Shown: in pieces, positions 1-6,839 of the stretch
Position numbering within the stretch: the first letter of the stretch is position 1
How the letters are laid out: every line of letters starts with the position of its first letter
Assembly: GCA_026785965.1 (NCBI GenBank)
Contig: JAJAYY010000228.1
Span: 1 to 7,431 of the forward strand
DNA length: 7,431 bases
Direction: 5' to 3'
DNA from: Sphingomonas bacterium
GTDB taxonomy: Bacteria; Pseudomonadota; Alphaproteobacteria; Sphingomonadales; Sphingomonadaceae
Notes under the pieces: model-generated
Database searches by the model: none
Seen by the model: only the letters and a program-made list of their open reading frames with translations
Told to the model about the DNA's origin: nothing
Program-made: the position numbers and the translations under genes

Positions 1-1480
1 CCATGCCGACCCCGCCGCCGTGGTGGAGCGAGACCCAGGTCGCGCCGCTGGCGGTGTTGAGGAGGGCGTTGAGCAAGGGCCAGTCCGATACCGCGTCGCT
101 GCCGTCCTTCATCGCCTCGGTCTCGCGGTTGGGGGAGGCGACCGATCCGCTGTCGAGATGGTCGCGGCCGATGACGATCGGGGCGGATACCTCGCCGTTG
201 CGCACCATCTCGTTGAAGGCGAGGCCCAAGCGGTGACGCTGGCCCAGCCCGACCCAGCAGATCCGCGCGGGCAGCCCCTGGAAGGCGATCCGCTCGCGCG
301 CCATGTCGAGCCAGCGGTGGAGGTGGGGATCATCGGGGATCAGCTCTTTGACGCGCTGGTCGGTGCGGTAAATGTCTTCGGGATCGCCGCTCAGTGCGAC
401 CCAGCGGAACGGGCCGATGCCGCGGCAGAACAAGGGGCGGACATAGGCGGGGACGAAGCCGGGGAAGTCGAACGCGTGGGTCACGCCGGTGTCGAGCGCT
501 TCCTGGCGGATGTTATTGCCATAGTCGAAGGTCGGAATGCCCATTTTCTGGAAGGCGAGCATGGCTTCGACGTGGGCCGCCATCGATTGGCGCGCGGCAG
601 CGGCGACGGCAGCGGGATCGCGTGTCCGCATGTCCTGCCATTTGGCGACGCTCCAGCCGGCGGGGCAATAGCCGTTGGCGGGATCGTGCGCGCTGGTCTG
701 GTCAGTGACCGCGTCGGGGCGGATATTGCGCGCGACCATCTGAGGCAGGATTTCGGCGGCGTTGCCGAGTAGGCCGACCGACGTCGGTTCGGTCGCCTTG
801 GCGATGATCTCCAGCGCCTCATCGATGCTGGTCGCACGATGGTCGAGGTAGCGGGTGGCGAGGCGCTTTTCGATCGAGGATTCCTGGACCTCGACCGCGA
901 TGCAGTGCGCCCCGGCCATGACCGCAGCAAGCGGCTGCGCGCCGCCCATCCCACCGAGCCCAGCGGTGAGGATCCACTTGCCGCGCAAATCGCCGCCATA
1001 ATGCTGGCGGCCCATTTCGGCGAAGGTTTCGAACGTGCCTTGAACGATGCCCTGGGTGCCGATGTAGATCCACGACCCGGCGGTCATCTGGCCGTACATC
1101 ATCAGCCCCATGCGATCGAGTTCGTTGAATTTTTCCCACGTCGCCCATTTGGGGACGAGGTTGGAATTGGCGATGAGCACGCGCGGGGCGTCGGCGTGGG
1201 TCTTGAACACGCCGACCGGCTTGCCCGACTGGACGAGCAGGGTCTCGTTAGCCTCGAGCCGCTCAAGCACCTCGACAATCTTGTCGTAGCAAGCCCAGTT
1301 GCGCGCGGCGCGGCCGATGCCGCCATAAACGACGAGGCTCTGCGGATCTTCGGCGACCGCTTCGTCGAGATTGTTCATCAGCATCCGGACGGCGGCCTCG
1401 GTGGTCCAGTGCCTGGCCACGATCTCGGAGCCGCGGCGGGCGCGGATGCGGCGGCTATTGTCTCGGCGATTGTCGGTCAT
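1..1480 (-). CDS. hutU: Urocanate hydratase (urocanase), C-terminus cut off by window edge
   Basis: Cytosolic, NAD+-dependent urocanase. It adds water to urocanate to give 4-imidazolone-5-propionate, the second step of histidine degradation. I translated the minus strand from the ATG at 1480-1478 and found no stop in 493 codons. The NAD-binding glycine-rich motif GLGGMGGAQ is at residues 174-182. The family signature [10 protein letters not shown] starts near residue 351. Cys408, in ICWVGLGQR, matches the catalytic Cys410 of the Pseudomonas putida enzyme. The frame leaves the window at HHGGGVGM, about 65 residues before the usual end (family about 555-560 residues). The start begins [10 protein letters not shown], as is typical for the family, and its ATG overlaps the hutI stop as ATGA, so the two are probably translationally coupled. 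The next gene of the operon, perhaps hutH, would lie beyond the left edge. Identification is very secure. Confidence 0.97.
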   Translation of the reverse strand, partial: MTDNRRDNSRRIRARRGSEIVARHWTTEAAVRMLMNNLDEAVAEDPQSLVVYGGIGRAARNWACYDKIVEVLERLEANETLLVQSGKPVGVFKTHADAPRVLIANSNLVPKWATWEKFNELDRMGLMMYGQMTAGSWIYIGTQGIVQGTFETFAEMGRQHYGGDLRGKWILTAGLGGMGGAQPLAAVMAGAHCIAVEVQESSIEKRLATRYLDHRATSIDEALEIIAKATEPTSVGLLGNAAEILPQMVARNIRPDAVTDQTSAHDPANGYCPAGWSVAKWQDMRTRDPAAVAAAARQSMAAHVEAMLAFQKMGIPTFDYGNNIRQEALDTGVTHAFDFPGFVPAYVRPLFCRGIGPFRWVALSGDPEDIYRTDQRVKELIPDDPHLHRWLDMARERIAFQGLPARICWVGLGQRHRLGLAFNEMVRNGEVSAPIVIGRDHLDSGSVASPNRETEAMKDGSDAVSDWPLLNALLNTASGATWVSLHHGGGVGM

Positions 1481-2697
1481 GCGTCCACCCCCGCAAAAAT
1501 GCGCCGCTCGGGGCCCGGCATGCCGATCCAGTAGCCAAGCTCGGCGATGTCGGCGATTCGCCATACGGCGAGGTCGGCTGCCTTGCCTGCCTCGACGCTG
1601 CCGATGTCATGCGCGAGGCCGAGCGCGCGGGCGGCGTTGATGGTCATTCCGGTGATGGCTTCCTCGGGGGTCAGGCCGAACAGGGTGCAGGCCATGTTCA
1701 TCGCCAGCGTCGGGCTCAGGAGCGGCGAGGTGCCGGGGTTGCAGTCGGTGGCGATGGCGATCGGCACGGCGTGATCGCGGAGCAATTGGACCGGCGGCTT
1801 TTTCTTTTCATTGAGCGCGTAATAAGCGCCGGGGAGGAGCACCGCGACGGTGCCTGCGGCGGCCATCGCTTTGGCGCCCGCCGCGTCGAGATGTTCGAGA
1901 TGGTCGGCGCTGAGCGCCTTGTATTTGGCGGCGAGCGCGGCGCCGTTCTGGTTCGACAATTGCTCGGCATGCAGGCGGACGGGGAGGCCGTTGGCGCGCG
2001 CTGCGGTGAAGATGCGCTCGACCTCTTGCGGGGTGAAAGCGATGGTTTCGCAGAAGGCGTCGGCGCTGGTCGCGAGGCCGAGCTTGGCGACGGCGGGGAT
2101 CATCTCCTCGGCGACCATTTTGACGTAGGCGTTTCGGTCCTCGGCGTTTTGAAGGGCTTCTGGCGGGAGGGCGTGCAGCGCGAGCAAGGTGGGCACGATC
2201 CGCACCGGCTCATCGCGGCCGATCGCTTTCGCGGTGTTGAGCAGGCGAATTTCGGCGGCCGTGTCGAGGCCGTAGCCCGACTTGATCTCGATCGTCGTGA
2301 CTCCGCCGGCCATCAGCGCGTGGAGGCGGCGGCGGGCGCTGTCGCGCAGTTCGTCGGTGCTGGCGGCCTTGGTCGCGGCGACAGTCGAGGCGATGCCGCC
2401 GCCGGCCTTGGCGATCTCTTCATAAGAGGCGCCCGCGCGGCGCATGGCGTGTTCGTTGGCGCGGGTGCCGCCGAACACGAGATGGGTGTGGCAGTCGACC
2501 AGCCCCGGGGTGACCCACGCGCCGCCCAATGCGGTGACCTCCTTGGCGCGAAAGCCGGCGAGCTCGGCGCGCTTGCCGACGCGGACGATGCGGCCATCGG
2601 CGATGCCGATCGCGGCGTTGGGGAATGCCCCCAGCGGATTGCCGGGCTGCGGCACCAGCGTGGCGACATGGCAGTCGGTGAGGAGGCGATCCCACAT
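1477..2697 (-). CDS. hutI: Imidazolonepropionase
   Basis: Metal-dependent amidohydrolase of the cytosol. It opens the ring of 4-imidazolone-5-propionate to give N-formimino-L-glutamate, step three of histidine degradation. The 406 residues match the usual family length (about 400-410). Expected metal ligands are visible: His70 and His72 in [10 protein letters not shown], His243 in RLHAEQ, and Asp318 in [10 protein letters not shown]; His266 in SADHLEH is the conserved active-site histidine. The substrate-loop signature IEIKSGYGL is near residues 136-144. The C-terminal part (INAARALGL, then GKAADLAVW) is the normal amidohydrolase end. The start MWDRLLTD fits the family, but no good Shine-Dalgarno is seen upstream. 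The stop TGA overlaps the start of hutU by four bases, and the gene is divergent from the HutG-like gene. Very secure. Confidence 0.97.
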   Translation of the reverse strand: MWDRLLTDCHVATLVPQPGNPLGAFPNAAIGIADGRIVRVGKRAELAGFRAKEVTALGGAWVTPGLVDCHTHLVFGGTRANEHAMRRAGASYEEIAKAGGGIASTVAATKAASTDELRDSARRRLHALMAGGVTTIEIKSGYGLDTAAEIRLLNTAKAIGRDEPVRIVPTLLALHALPPEALQNAEDRNAYVKMVAEEMIPAVAKLGLATSADAFCETIAFTPQEVERIFTAARANGLPVRLHAEQLSNQNGAALAAKYKALSADHLEHLDAAGAKAMAAAGTVAVLLPGAYYALNEKKKPPVQLLRDHAVPIAIATDCNPGTSPLLSPTLAMNMACTLFGLTPEEAITGMTINAARALGLAHDIGSVEAGKAADLAVWRIADIAELGYWIGMPGPERRIFAGVDA

Positions 2698-2738
2698 TAT
2701 GGCTGGCTTTGAGCGGCGGCGATGCTAGCGTCAAGCGC
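2698..2738. promoter_or_regulatory. Short divergent intergenic region between hutI and the hutG-like gene
   Basis: Only 41 bp separate the two divergent starts, so promoter elements for at least one direction must lie inside the neighbouring coding sequence or overlap here. A TGCTAG hexamer at 2723-2728 sits about 11 bases before the ATG at 2739, the right distance for a -10 box serving a nearly leaderless plus-strand transcript. The matching -35 position (around 2700-2705) is weak. No good Shine-Dalgarno precedes either start. I see no clear operator palindrome such as a HutC site. The promoter role is inferred from position. Confidence 0.35.
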
Positions 2739-3617
2739 ATGAGCTGGCCCAATTTGACCGACCTGATCGTGGACAAGGACAGCGACGCGCCGATCGGGCT
2801 GGTCGGTGCGCCGCTTGCCGCGGGATCGGTCACACCGGGACGCTGCGACCTGGCGCCCGCCGTGCTGCGCGCAACGCTCAAGCGGATCGGGCGCTATGAT
2901 GTCGAAACGAGGCGCGAGCTGGCTAGCCTTATCGCCGATCATGGCGATGTCGCGCTGGGCGGGATGACGATCGAGCAGGCGACCGCGCCAATCCGTGACG
3001 CCTGCTCGGCGAGCGTCGCACGTCACGCGCTGACGTTGCTCGTCGGGGGCAATAATGCGGTAACGCGGCCCGGTGTCCAATCACTGGGGCTGCCGCTCGA
3101 CAAGGTCGGGCTGATAACGCTGGACGCGCATTTCGACCTGCGCGATCTGGATGCCGGTCTCAGCAATGGTAACCCTGTCCGTGCACTGCTCGAGGATGGG
3201 CTGCCGGGTTCAAACATCCAGCAGATTGGCATCGCCCCGTTCGCAAATACCCGGAAGATGGATGAGGATGCCGATGCCGAGGGCATCAACGTCATGAACA
3301 TTTCCGACTGCTTCGGGATGGGCATCGATTGGTGCATTCAGACAGCGATCGATTTCCTTGCGCACGTCGATGCAATTTATGTCGACTGCGACATCGATGT
3401 GATTGATCGCTGCCAGTTCCCCGGTGCGCCCGGCGCGCGCCCGGGCGGAATGACGGCAAGCATGTTCTTCGCCGCGACCCGGATGCTCGCCGCCTGCCCC
3501 AAGGTCCGCCTGATCGACCTTACCGAATGGGACCCGCCGCTCGACCCAAGCGATCTCAGCGCGCTGACCGCCGGACGTTGGGTCGCCGAATGCCTCGCCG
3601 GGTTCGAGACGCGTTGA
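2739..3617 (+). CDS. Arginase/formimidoylglutamase (ureohydrolase) family protein, probable HutG-type enzyme with altered metal site
   Basis: A 292-residue ureohydrolase-fold protein. Its place beside hutI and hutU suggests hydrolysis of N-formimino-L-glutamate to glutamate and formamide (EC 3.5.3.8). Visible family motifs are LDAHFDLRD with metal ligands Asp129, His131 and Asp133; YVDCDIDVID with ligands Asp218 and Asp220; and LTEWDPPLD with Glu263. The usual GGDH motif reads GGNNA (103-107), so the first-site histidine, and the Asp before it, are both Asn. The His-Gly of arginase/agmatinase active sites reads Asn143-Gly144 in LSNGNPVR, which argues against arginase or agmatinase activity. 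From memory, some actinobacterial arginase-family proteins share the SNG-PVR style. I chose the ATG at 2739. An in-frame TTG at 2709 would add ten residues, but they are poor in family character and reach to 11 bp from hutI. Family is secure; the exact substrate is inferred. Confidence 0.85.
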   Translation: MSWPNLTDLIVDKDSDAPIGLVGAPLAAGSVTPGRCDLAPAVLRATLKRIGRYDVETRRELASLIADHGDVALGGMTIEQATAPIRDACSASVARHALTLLVGGNNAVTRPGVQSLGLPLDKVGLITLDAHFDLRDLDAGLSNGNPVRALLEDGLPGSNIQQIGIAPFANTRKMDEDADAEGINVMNISDCFGMGIDWCIQTAIDFLAHVDAIYVDCDIDVIDRCQFPGAPGARPGGMTASMFFAATRMLAACPKVRLIDLTEWDPPLDPSDLSALTAGRWVAECLAGFETR

Positions 3618-3699
3618 ATTATTCACCCCAGCGGGGACTGCAGTTGCCAAGCGGCGACGGTGCCGACAGGTTTTGCCGCGGCGCAACAACGAGGGTTTC
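3618..3699. other. Intergenic spacer between hutG-like gene and amt
   Basis: 82 bp between two plus-strand genes. It holds a small 4-bp hairpin, CCCC-AGC-GGGG at 3626-3636, with no following T-run, so it is not a convincing terminator, and readthrough from the hutG-like gene into amt is plausible. No clear -35/-10 pair is seen. The last bases carry the amt ribosome binding site. Confidence 0.4.
3691..3695 (+). promoter_or_regulatory. Ribosome binding site supporting the upstream amt start
   Basis: GAGGG lies four bases before the ATG at 3700. It decides the native amt start: the reading frame from here gives the expected Amt N-terminus MAAQLVIDSGDTA. No comparable site precedes the later candidate starts (GTG 3763, ATG 3769 and 3772), which lie after the in-frame stop. 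Confidence 0.6.
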
Positions 3700-4941
3700 A
3701 TGGCGGCGCAGCTGGTCATCGATAGCGGCGACACCGCCTGAGTCCTGACCGCCACGCTGCTGGTGCTGATGATGATCCTGCCCGGGCTTGCCTTATTCTA
3801 TGGCGGGCTGGTGCGGGCCAAGAATTTGCTGTCGGTGATGAGCCAGGTGATGGGCGTCGCCGCGGCCGCGATCCTGACCTGGGTCGGGTGGGGCTATTCG
3901 CTGAGCTTTTCGGGCAGCGGTGCGATCATCGGCGATTTCGCCAAGGTCGGGCTGCGCGGGATTGATGGCGACACGCCGTGGGCGGTCGGGACGAGCGGCA
4001 GTGCAATCCCCGAATTGCTGTTCGCTTGCTTCCAGATGAGTTTCGCCGCGATTACCGCGGCGCTGGTGGTCGGCGCATTGGTCGAGCGGATCCGGTTCGC
4101 GGCGATGGTGGCGTTCGGAGCCTTGTTCGTCAGCCTGGTCTATGCCCCGATCGCGCACATGGTGTGGGCCAGCGACGGGATCATCTTCACGCTCGGCGCG
4201 ATCGATTTTGCCGGCGGCACCGTGGTCCACATCAACGCCGGGATCGCCGGGCTGGTCGGCGTCGCGTTTGTCGGGCAGCGGGTCGGCTTCCTCAAGGACG
4301 CGATGCCGCCGCATAGCCTTGCGCTCGTGCTGATCGGGACCGGACTGCTGTGGGTCGGATGGATCGGGTTCAACGCCGGATCGGCGTTGCAGGCCAACGG
4401 CCTGGCGGCGATCGCCTTGCTCAACACGATGGTCGCGCCAGCCGCGGGGATGCTCGCCTGGATGGCGCTAGAGGCGTGGCGATCAGGCAAGCCGTCGCTG
4501 CTCGGCGGGGCATCGGGCGCGGTCGCCGGGTTGGTCGCGGTGACCCCCGCCGCGGGCATCAGCGGGCCGGCGGGGGCGATACTGCTGAGGATTGCGGCGA
4601 GCGCCACCTGCTACGCCTTCATCGCGCGCTTCAAGCACCGCCTGGGGCTCGACGACAGCCTCGACGTGTTCGGAATTCACGGCCTCGGCGGGATCGTCGG
4701 ATCGATCGGTACCGCCTTGGTCGCCGAACCCGCCATCGGTGGGCATGGCGGGAGCGTCACGCTCGGCACGCAATTGGTCAGCCAGCTGGCGGCGGTCGGC
4801 GTGGCGGTGGGATGGTCGGCGTTGGGATCGGCGCTATGCTTTGCGCTGGTCCGGGCGGCGATGCCATTGCGGCCGAGCGAAGATCAGGAACGCGAGGGCC
4901 TCGACCTCGTCGATCATGGCGAGCGCGCCTACAATTCCTAA
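3700..4941 (+). CDS. amt: Ammonium transporter (Amt/MEP/Rh family), interrupted by an in-frame TGA at codon 14
   Basis: Inner-membrane ammonium channel with the eleven-helix Amt fold; 413 codons if the stop is read through. The native ATG at 3700 with its GAGGG site gives MAAQLVIDSGDTA, then TGA at 3739-3741, then VLTATLLVLMM. The stop replaces the near-invariant Trp of the family motif DTAW. Everything after it is well kept. Numbering from the ATG, Phe111 and Phe115 match the twin-Phe gate (AmtB F103/F107), and Trp156, Phe224 and Ser228 match the recruitment site. Asp169 precedes the pore. His177 (GGTVVHINAG) and His327 (FGIHGLGG) are the twin histidines (AmtB H168/H318). The C-terminal tail GLDLVDHGERAY is the conserved cytoplasmic regulatory region. 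If translation starts at GTG 3763 the product is 392 residues and lacks the beginning of helix M1. No signal peptide and no adjacent glnK are seen. Family very secure; functional status open. Confidence 0.9.
3739..3741 (+). other. Premature TGA stop in amt (expected Trp codon TGG)
   Basis: The codon sits between GDTA and VLTATLLVL, where Amt proteins have Trp at the start of membrane helix M1. One G-to-A change (TGG to TGA) explains it. The frame is unbroken on both sides, so this is a point substitution and not a frameshift. It may be a genuine nonsense mutation or a base-calling error. Confidence 0.9.
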
Positions 4942-5094
4942 CGCCGCAATCACTTAGCGTGCCAATTTGCGACAGATTCATGACCCAGACAATTGACTCG
5001 GATTAAGATTGGTTACACAAAAATTAACGCGCGGGGGCGCCAGTCGGTAGCGAGTCGAAATTAAGTCCCCTCGTTTTGGTGGCGGGGGTCGTTG
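4942..5094. promoter_or_regulatory. Intergenic region upstream of tpsB, presumed promoter
   Basis: 153 bp without a gene, the most AT-rich part of the window (about 4990-5030). It contains TTGACT at 4993-4998, a possible -35 box, but no -10 box at the usual 16-18 bp spacing; TTACAC at 5013 is only 14 bp away. A CtrA-like box overlaps at 5013-5028. No hairpin with a T-run marks the end of amt transcription. A GGGGG run at 5084-5088, six bases before the ATG at 5095, is the likely tpsB ribosome binding site. A promoter here is inferred from position and base composition. Confidence 0.45.
5013..5028 (+). promoter_or_regulatory. Candidate CtrA binding box (TTAC-N7-TTAAC)
   Basis: The alphaproteobacterial cell-cycle regulator CtrA binds TTAA-N7-TTAAC. 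Here TTAC, seven bases (ACAAAAA), then TTAAC gives a single mismatch, 66 bp before the tpsB start. A further TTAA at 5003-5006 is offset by six bases. Such AT-rich half sites occur by chance, so this is a suggestion only. Confidence 0.3.
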
Positions 5095-6837
5095 ATGAGT
5101 GTGACGGGATATCAAACGCGACGCGTGATCGGGCTGCTTGCGGCAACCGCTGCGGGAACGGTGTCAACAACGGCGCTGGCCCAATCGATCGCCCCGACGC
5201 GCGACGAATTGACCCGCGAACAGCCGACCTCGCCGACCTTGCGCCGACCGACGCTCAACGTGGTTGGTGGCATTGAGCGCTCCCCCTGCCCGCTCGCCGA
5301 CCCACGCTACGCTGACCTCAAGGTGACGATCCGCGAGGTGAAGTTCAACAATCTGAAGGGCGCGACCGCCGAGGAGCTGGCCCCGTCGTGGGCGGCCTAT
5401 GCCGGCACCGAGCAGCCGGTCGCGGTGCTGTGCGAAGTGCGCGACGCGGCGGCGACGATCCTGCGCGCCAAGGGCTATCTCGCCGCGGTCCAGGTGCCGA
5501 CCCAGCGGATCGAAAATGGCGTCGTGAAGATGGAGACCCTGTTTGCGCGCGTCACCACGGTGCGGGCGCGGGGTGAGACCAATGGCGCCGAGACCAAGCT
5601 GGCGGCGTATCTCAGCAAGCTCACCGAGGATGATATTTTCGACCGCTATCGCGCCGAACGCTATTTGCTGCTGGCGCGCGACCTGCCCGGTTATAACGTC
5701 CAGCTGACGCTCAAGCCGGCGGGCACCGGGCCGGGCGAATTGATCGGCGAAGTGTCGGTGCTGCGCCAGGCGTTCACGGTCGACGCGGTGATCCAGAATC
5801 TGGCGTCGAAGGCAACCGGGCGGTGGGGCGGCCAGATCGCCGCGTCGGCGTTCTGGCTGACCGGGCTGGGCGATGTCACCACGGTGTCGCTTTATTCGAC
5901 CGCGCAAGTCAAAGAGCAGCAGATTTTGCAAGTGTCGCACAGCTTCCGGCCGGGATCCGAGGGGCTGACAATCGACGGATTGTTCACTTATGCGTGGACC
6001 AAGCCCGACATCAATGCGCCCGACGGCACCCCCGAACTGAAGGCGCGAACCTTGTTCGCTTCGCTTGGCGCGCGTTACCCGCTGATCCGCCGCCAAGACC
6101 ATAATTTGTGGCTTGGCGGGGGACTCGACCTGCTCAACCAGAAGGTCGACTTCTTCGTCCCGTTGACCCGCGACAAGCTGCGCGTGGTGTTCCTGCGCGC
6201 CAATTGGGACGCGATCGACCTCAAGTCGCGGCGCCCGGAATGGAAAGCCGCGGCGACGATCGAACTGCGCCGCGGGCTTGGCATCTTCGGCGCCAGCGAG
6301 CGCTGCCCGAACGACATTTGCCCCTTGCCCGGTGCCGGGCTGAGCCGGTCCGACGGACGCCCCAAGGCGATGGTCCTGCGCGCCGCTGGCAATGCCGAAT
6401 TCGCGATCGGCAATCAGTTCAGCCTGTCGCTCAGCCCGCGCGTGCAGAAGGCGTTTTCGCCGGTGCTGTCGTTCGAGGAATTCACTGCCGGAAATTACAC
6501 CATCGGGCGCGGCTATGACCCGGCGTACATCGCCGGCGACGGCGGCGCCGGAGTAGCGATCGAGCTCAAGGGACCGCGGATCGACCCGACCAAGCGCGGC
6601 ACTGCGTCGCTCCAGCCGTACGTGTTCGGCGATGCGGCGTGGGTGTGGAACCGCTTCCCCGGGGGCGAGGACGACCATCTCAAATCGGTCGGCGGCGGAG
6701 TGCGCGCCGATCTCAACAACCAATTCCGGCTCGACGCCGCGGTGGCAGTGCCGCTCGATCGCGCCGGCTTAACCAATCGAAGGGGCGATCCGCGTCTGTT
6801 GCTGACGCTGACCAGCCGCCTTCTTCCGTGGAGGTGA
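5095..6837 (+). CDS. Two-partner secretion outer-membrane transporter (TpsB; ShlB/FhaC/HecB family)
   Basis: A 580-residue Omp85-superfamily protein that would export the neighbouring TpsA exoprotein across the outer membrane. A Sec signal peptide ends at ALA-Q (about residue 29 or 30). Two POTRA domains follow: roughly 74-150, with VTIREVKFNNLKG and later GYLAAVQVPTQRIENG, and 150-223, with DLPGYNVQLTLKPAG. The beta-barrel fills about 225-580 and includes the conserved L6-loop motif as IGRGYDP (Arg472), equivalent to the VRGY/F motif of TpsB proteins. Length is normal for the family (about 550-590). The ATG at 5095 follows a GGGGG run; the adjacent TTG at 5092 would add only one residue. Cys404 and Cys409 (CPNDIC) could form a disulfide in a surface loop. 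The chain ends LLPWR instead of the usual terminal aromatic residue. The pair with tpsA is two bases apart. Family secure. Confidence 0.92.
   Translation: MSVTGYQTRRVIGLLAATAAGTVSTTALAQSIAPTRDELTREQPTSPTLRRPTLNVVGGIERSPCPLADPRYADLKVTIREVKFNNLKGATAEELAPSWAAYAGTEQPVAVLCEVRDAAATILRAKGYLAAVQVPTQRIENGVVKMETLFARVTTVRARGETNGAETKLAAYLSKLTEDDIFDRYRAERYLLLARDLPGYNVQLTLKPAGTGPGELIGEVSVLRQAFTVDAVIQNLASKATGRWGGQIAASAFWLTGLGDVTTVSLYSTAQVKEQQILQVSHSFRPGSEGLTIDGLFTYAWTKPDINAPDGTPELKARTLFASLGARYPLIRRQDHNLWLGGGLDLLNQKVDFFVPLTRDKLRVVFLRANWDAIDLKSRRPEWKAAATIELRRGLGIFGASERCPNDICPLPGAGLSRSDGRPKAMVLRAAGNAEFAIGNQFSLSLSPRVQKAFSPVLSFEEFTAGNYTIGRGYDPAYIAGDGGAGVAIELKGPRIDPTKRGTASLQPYVFGDAAWVWNRFPGGEDDHLKSVGGGVRADLNNQFRLDAAVAVPLDRAGLTNRRGDPRLLLTLTSRLLPWR
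6830..6834 (+). promoter_or_regulatory. Shine-Dalgarno for tpsA inside the end of tpsB
   Basis: GGAGG ends five bases before the ATG at 6840 and lies in the last codons of tpsB (Trp-Arg-stop). This near-consensus site fixes the tpsA start and points to translational coupling of the pair. Confidence 0.75.
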
Positions 6838-6839
6838 CC

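Noticed and set aside
20..1534. Two plus-strand open frames antisense to hutU (20-772 and 839-1534)
   Set aside because: They share codon register with hutU on the other strand and mirror its GC-rich codons; hutU is unmistakable through its NAD motif and active-site Cys.
1609..2712. Long plus-strand open frame antisense to hutI (367 codons)
   Set aside because: Low-complexity Gly/Ala/Arg-rich translation with no family motifs, opposite a secure hutI; a typical shadow in GC-rich DNA.
2707..2736. Imperfect inverted repeat GCTTTGA...TCAAGC as an operator
   Set aside because: Arms are short, one base out of register and widely spaced; chance is the simplest explanation.
3626..3636. CCCC-AGC-GGGG hairpin as a terminator after the hutG-like gene
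   Set aside because: Only four base pairs and no T-run.
3739..3741. TGA in amt as a selenocysteine codon
   Set aside because: The family has Trp at this position, not Cys, and no convincing hairpin follows the codon.
4980..5006. Tiny open frame MTQTIDSD upstream of tpsB
   Set aside because: Eight codons, no ribosome binding site and no attenuator-like structure.
5164..6723. 519-codon minus-strand open frame antisense to tpsB
   Set aside because: Arg/Gln-rich composition with no recognisable domain, opposite a secure POTRA/barrel gene.
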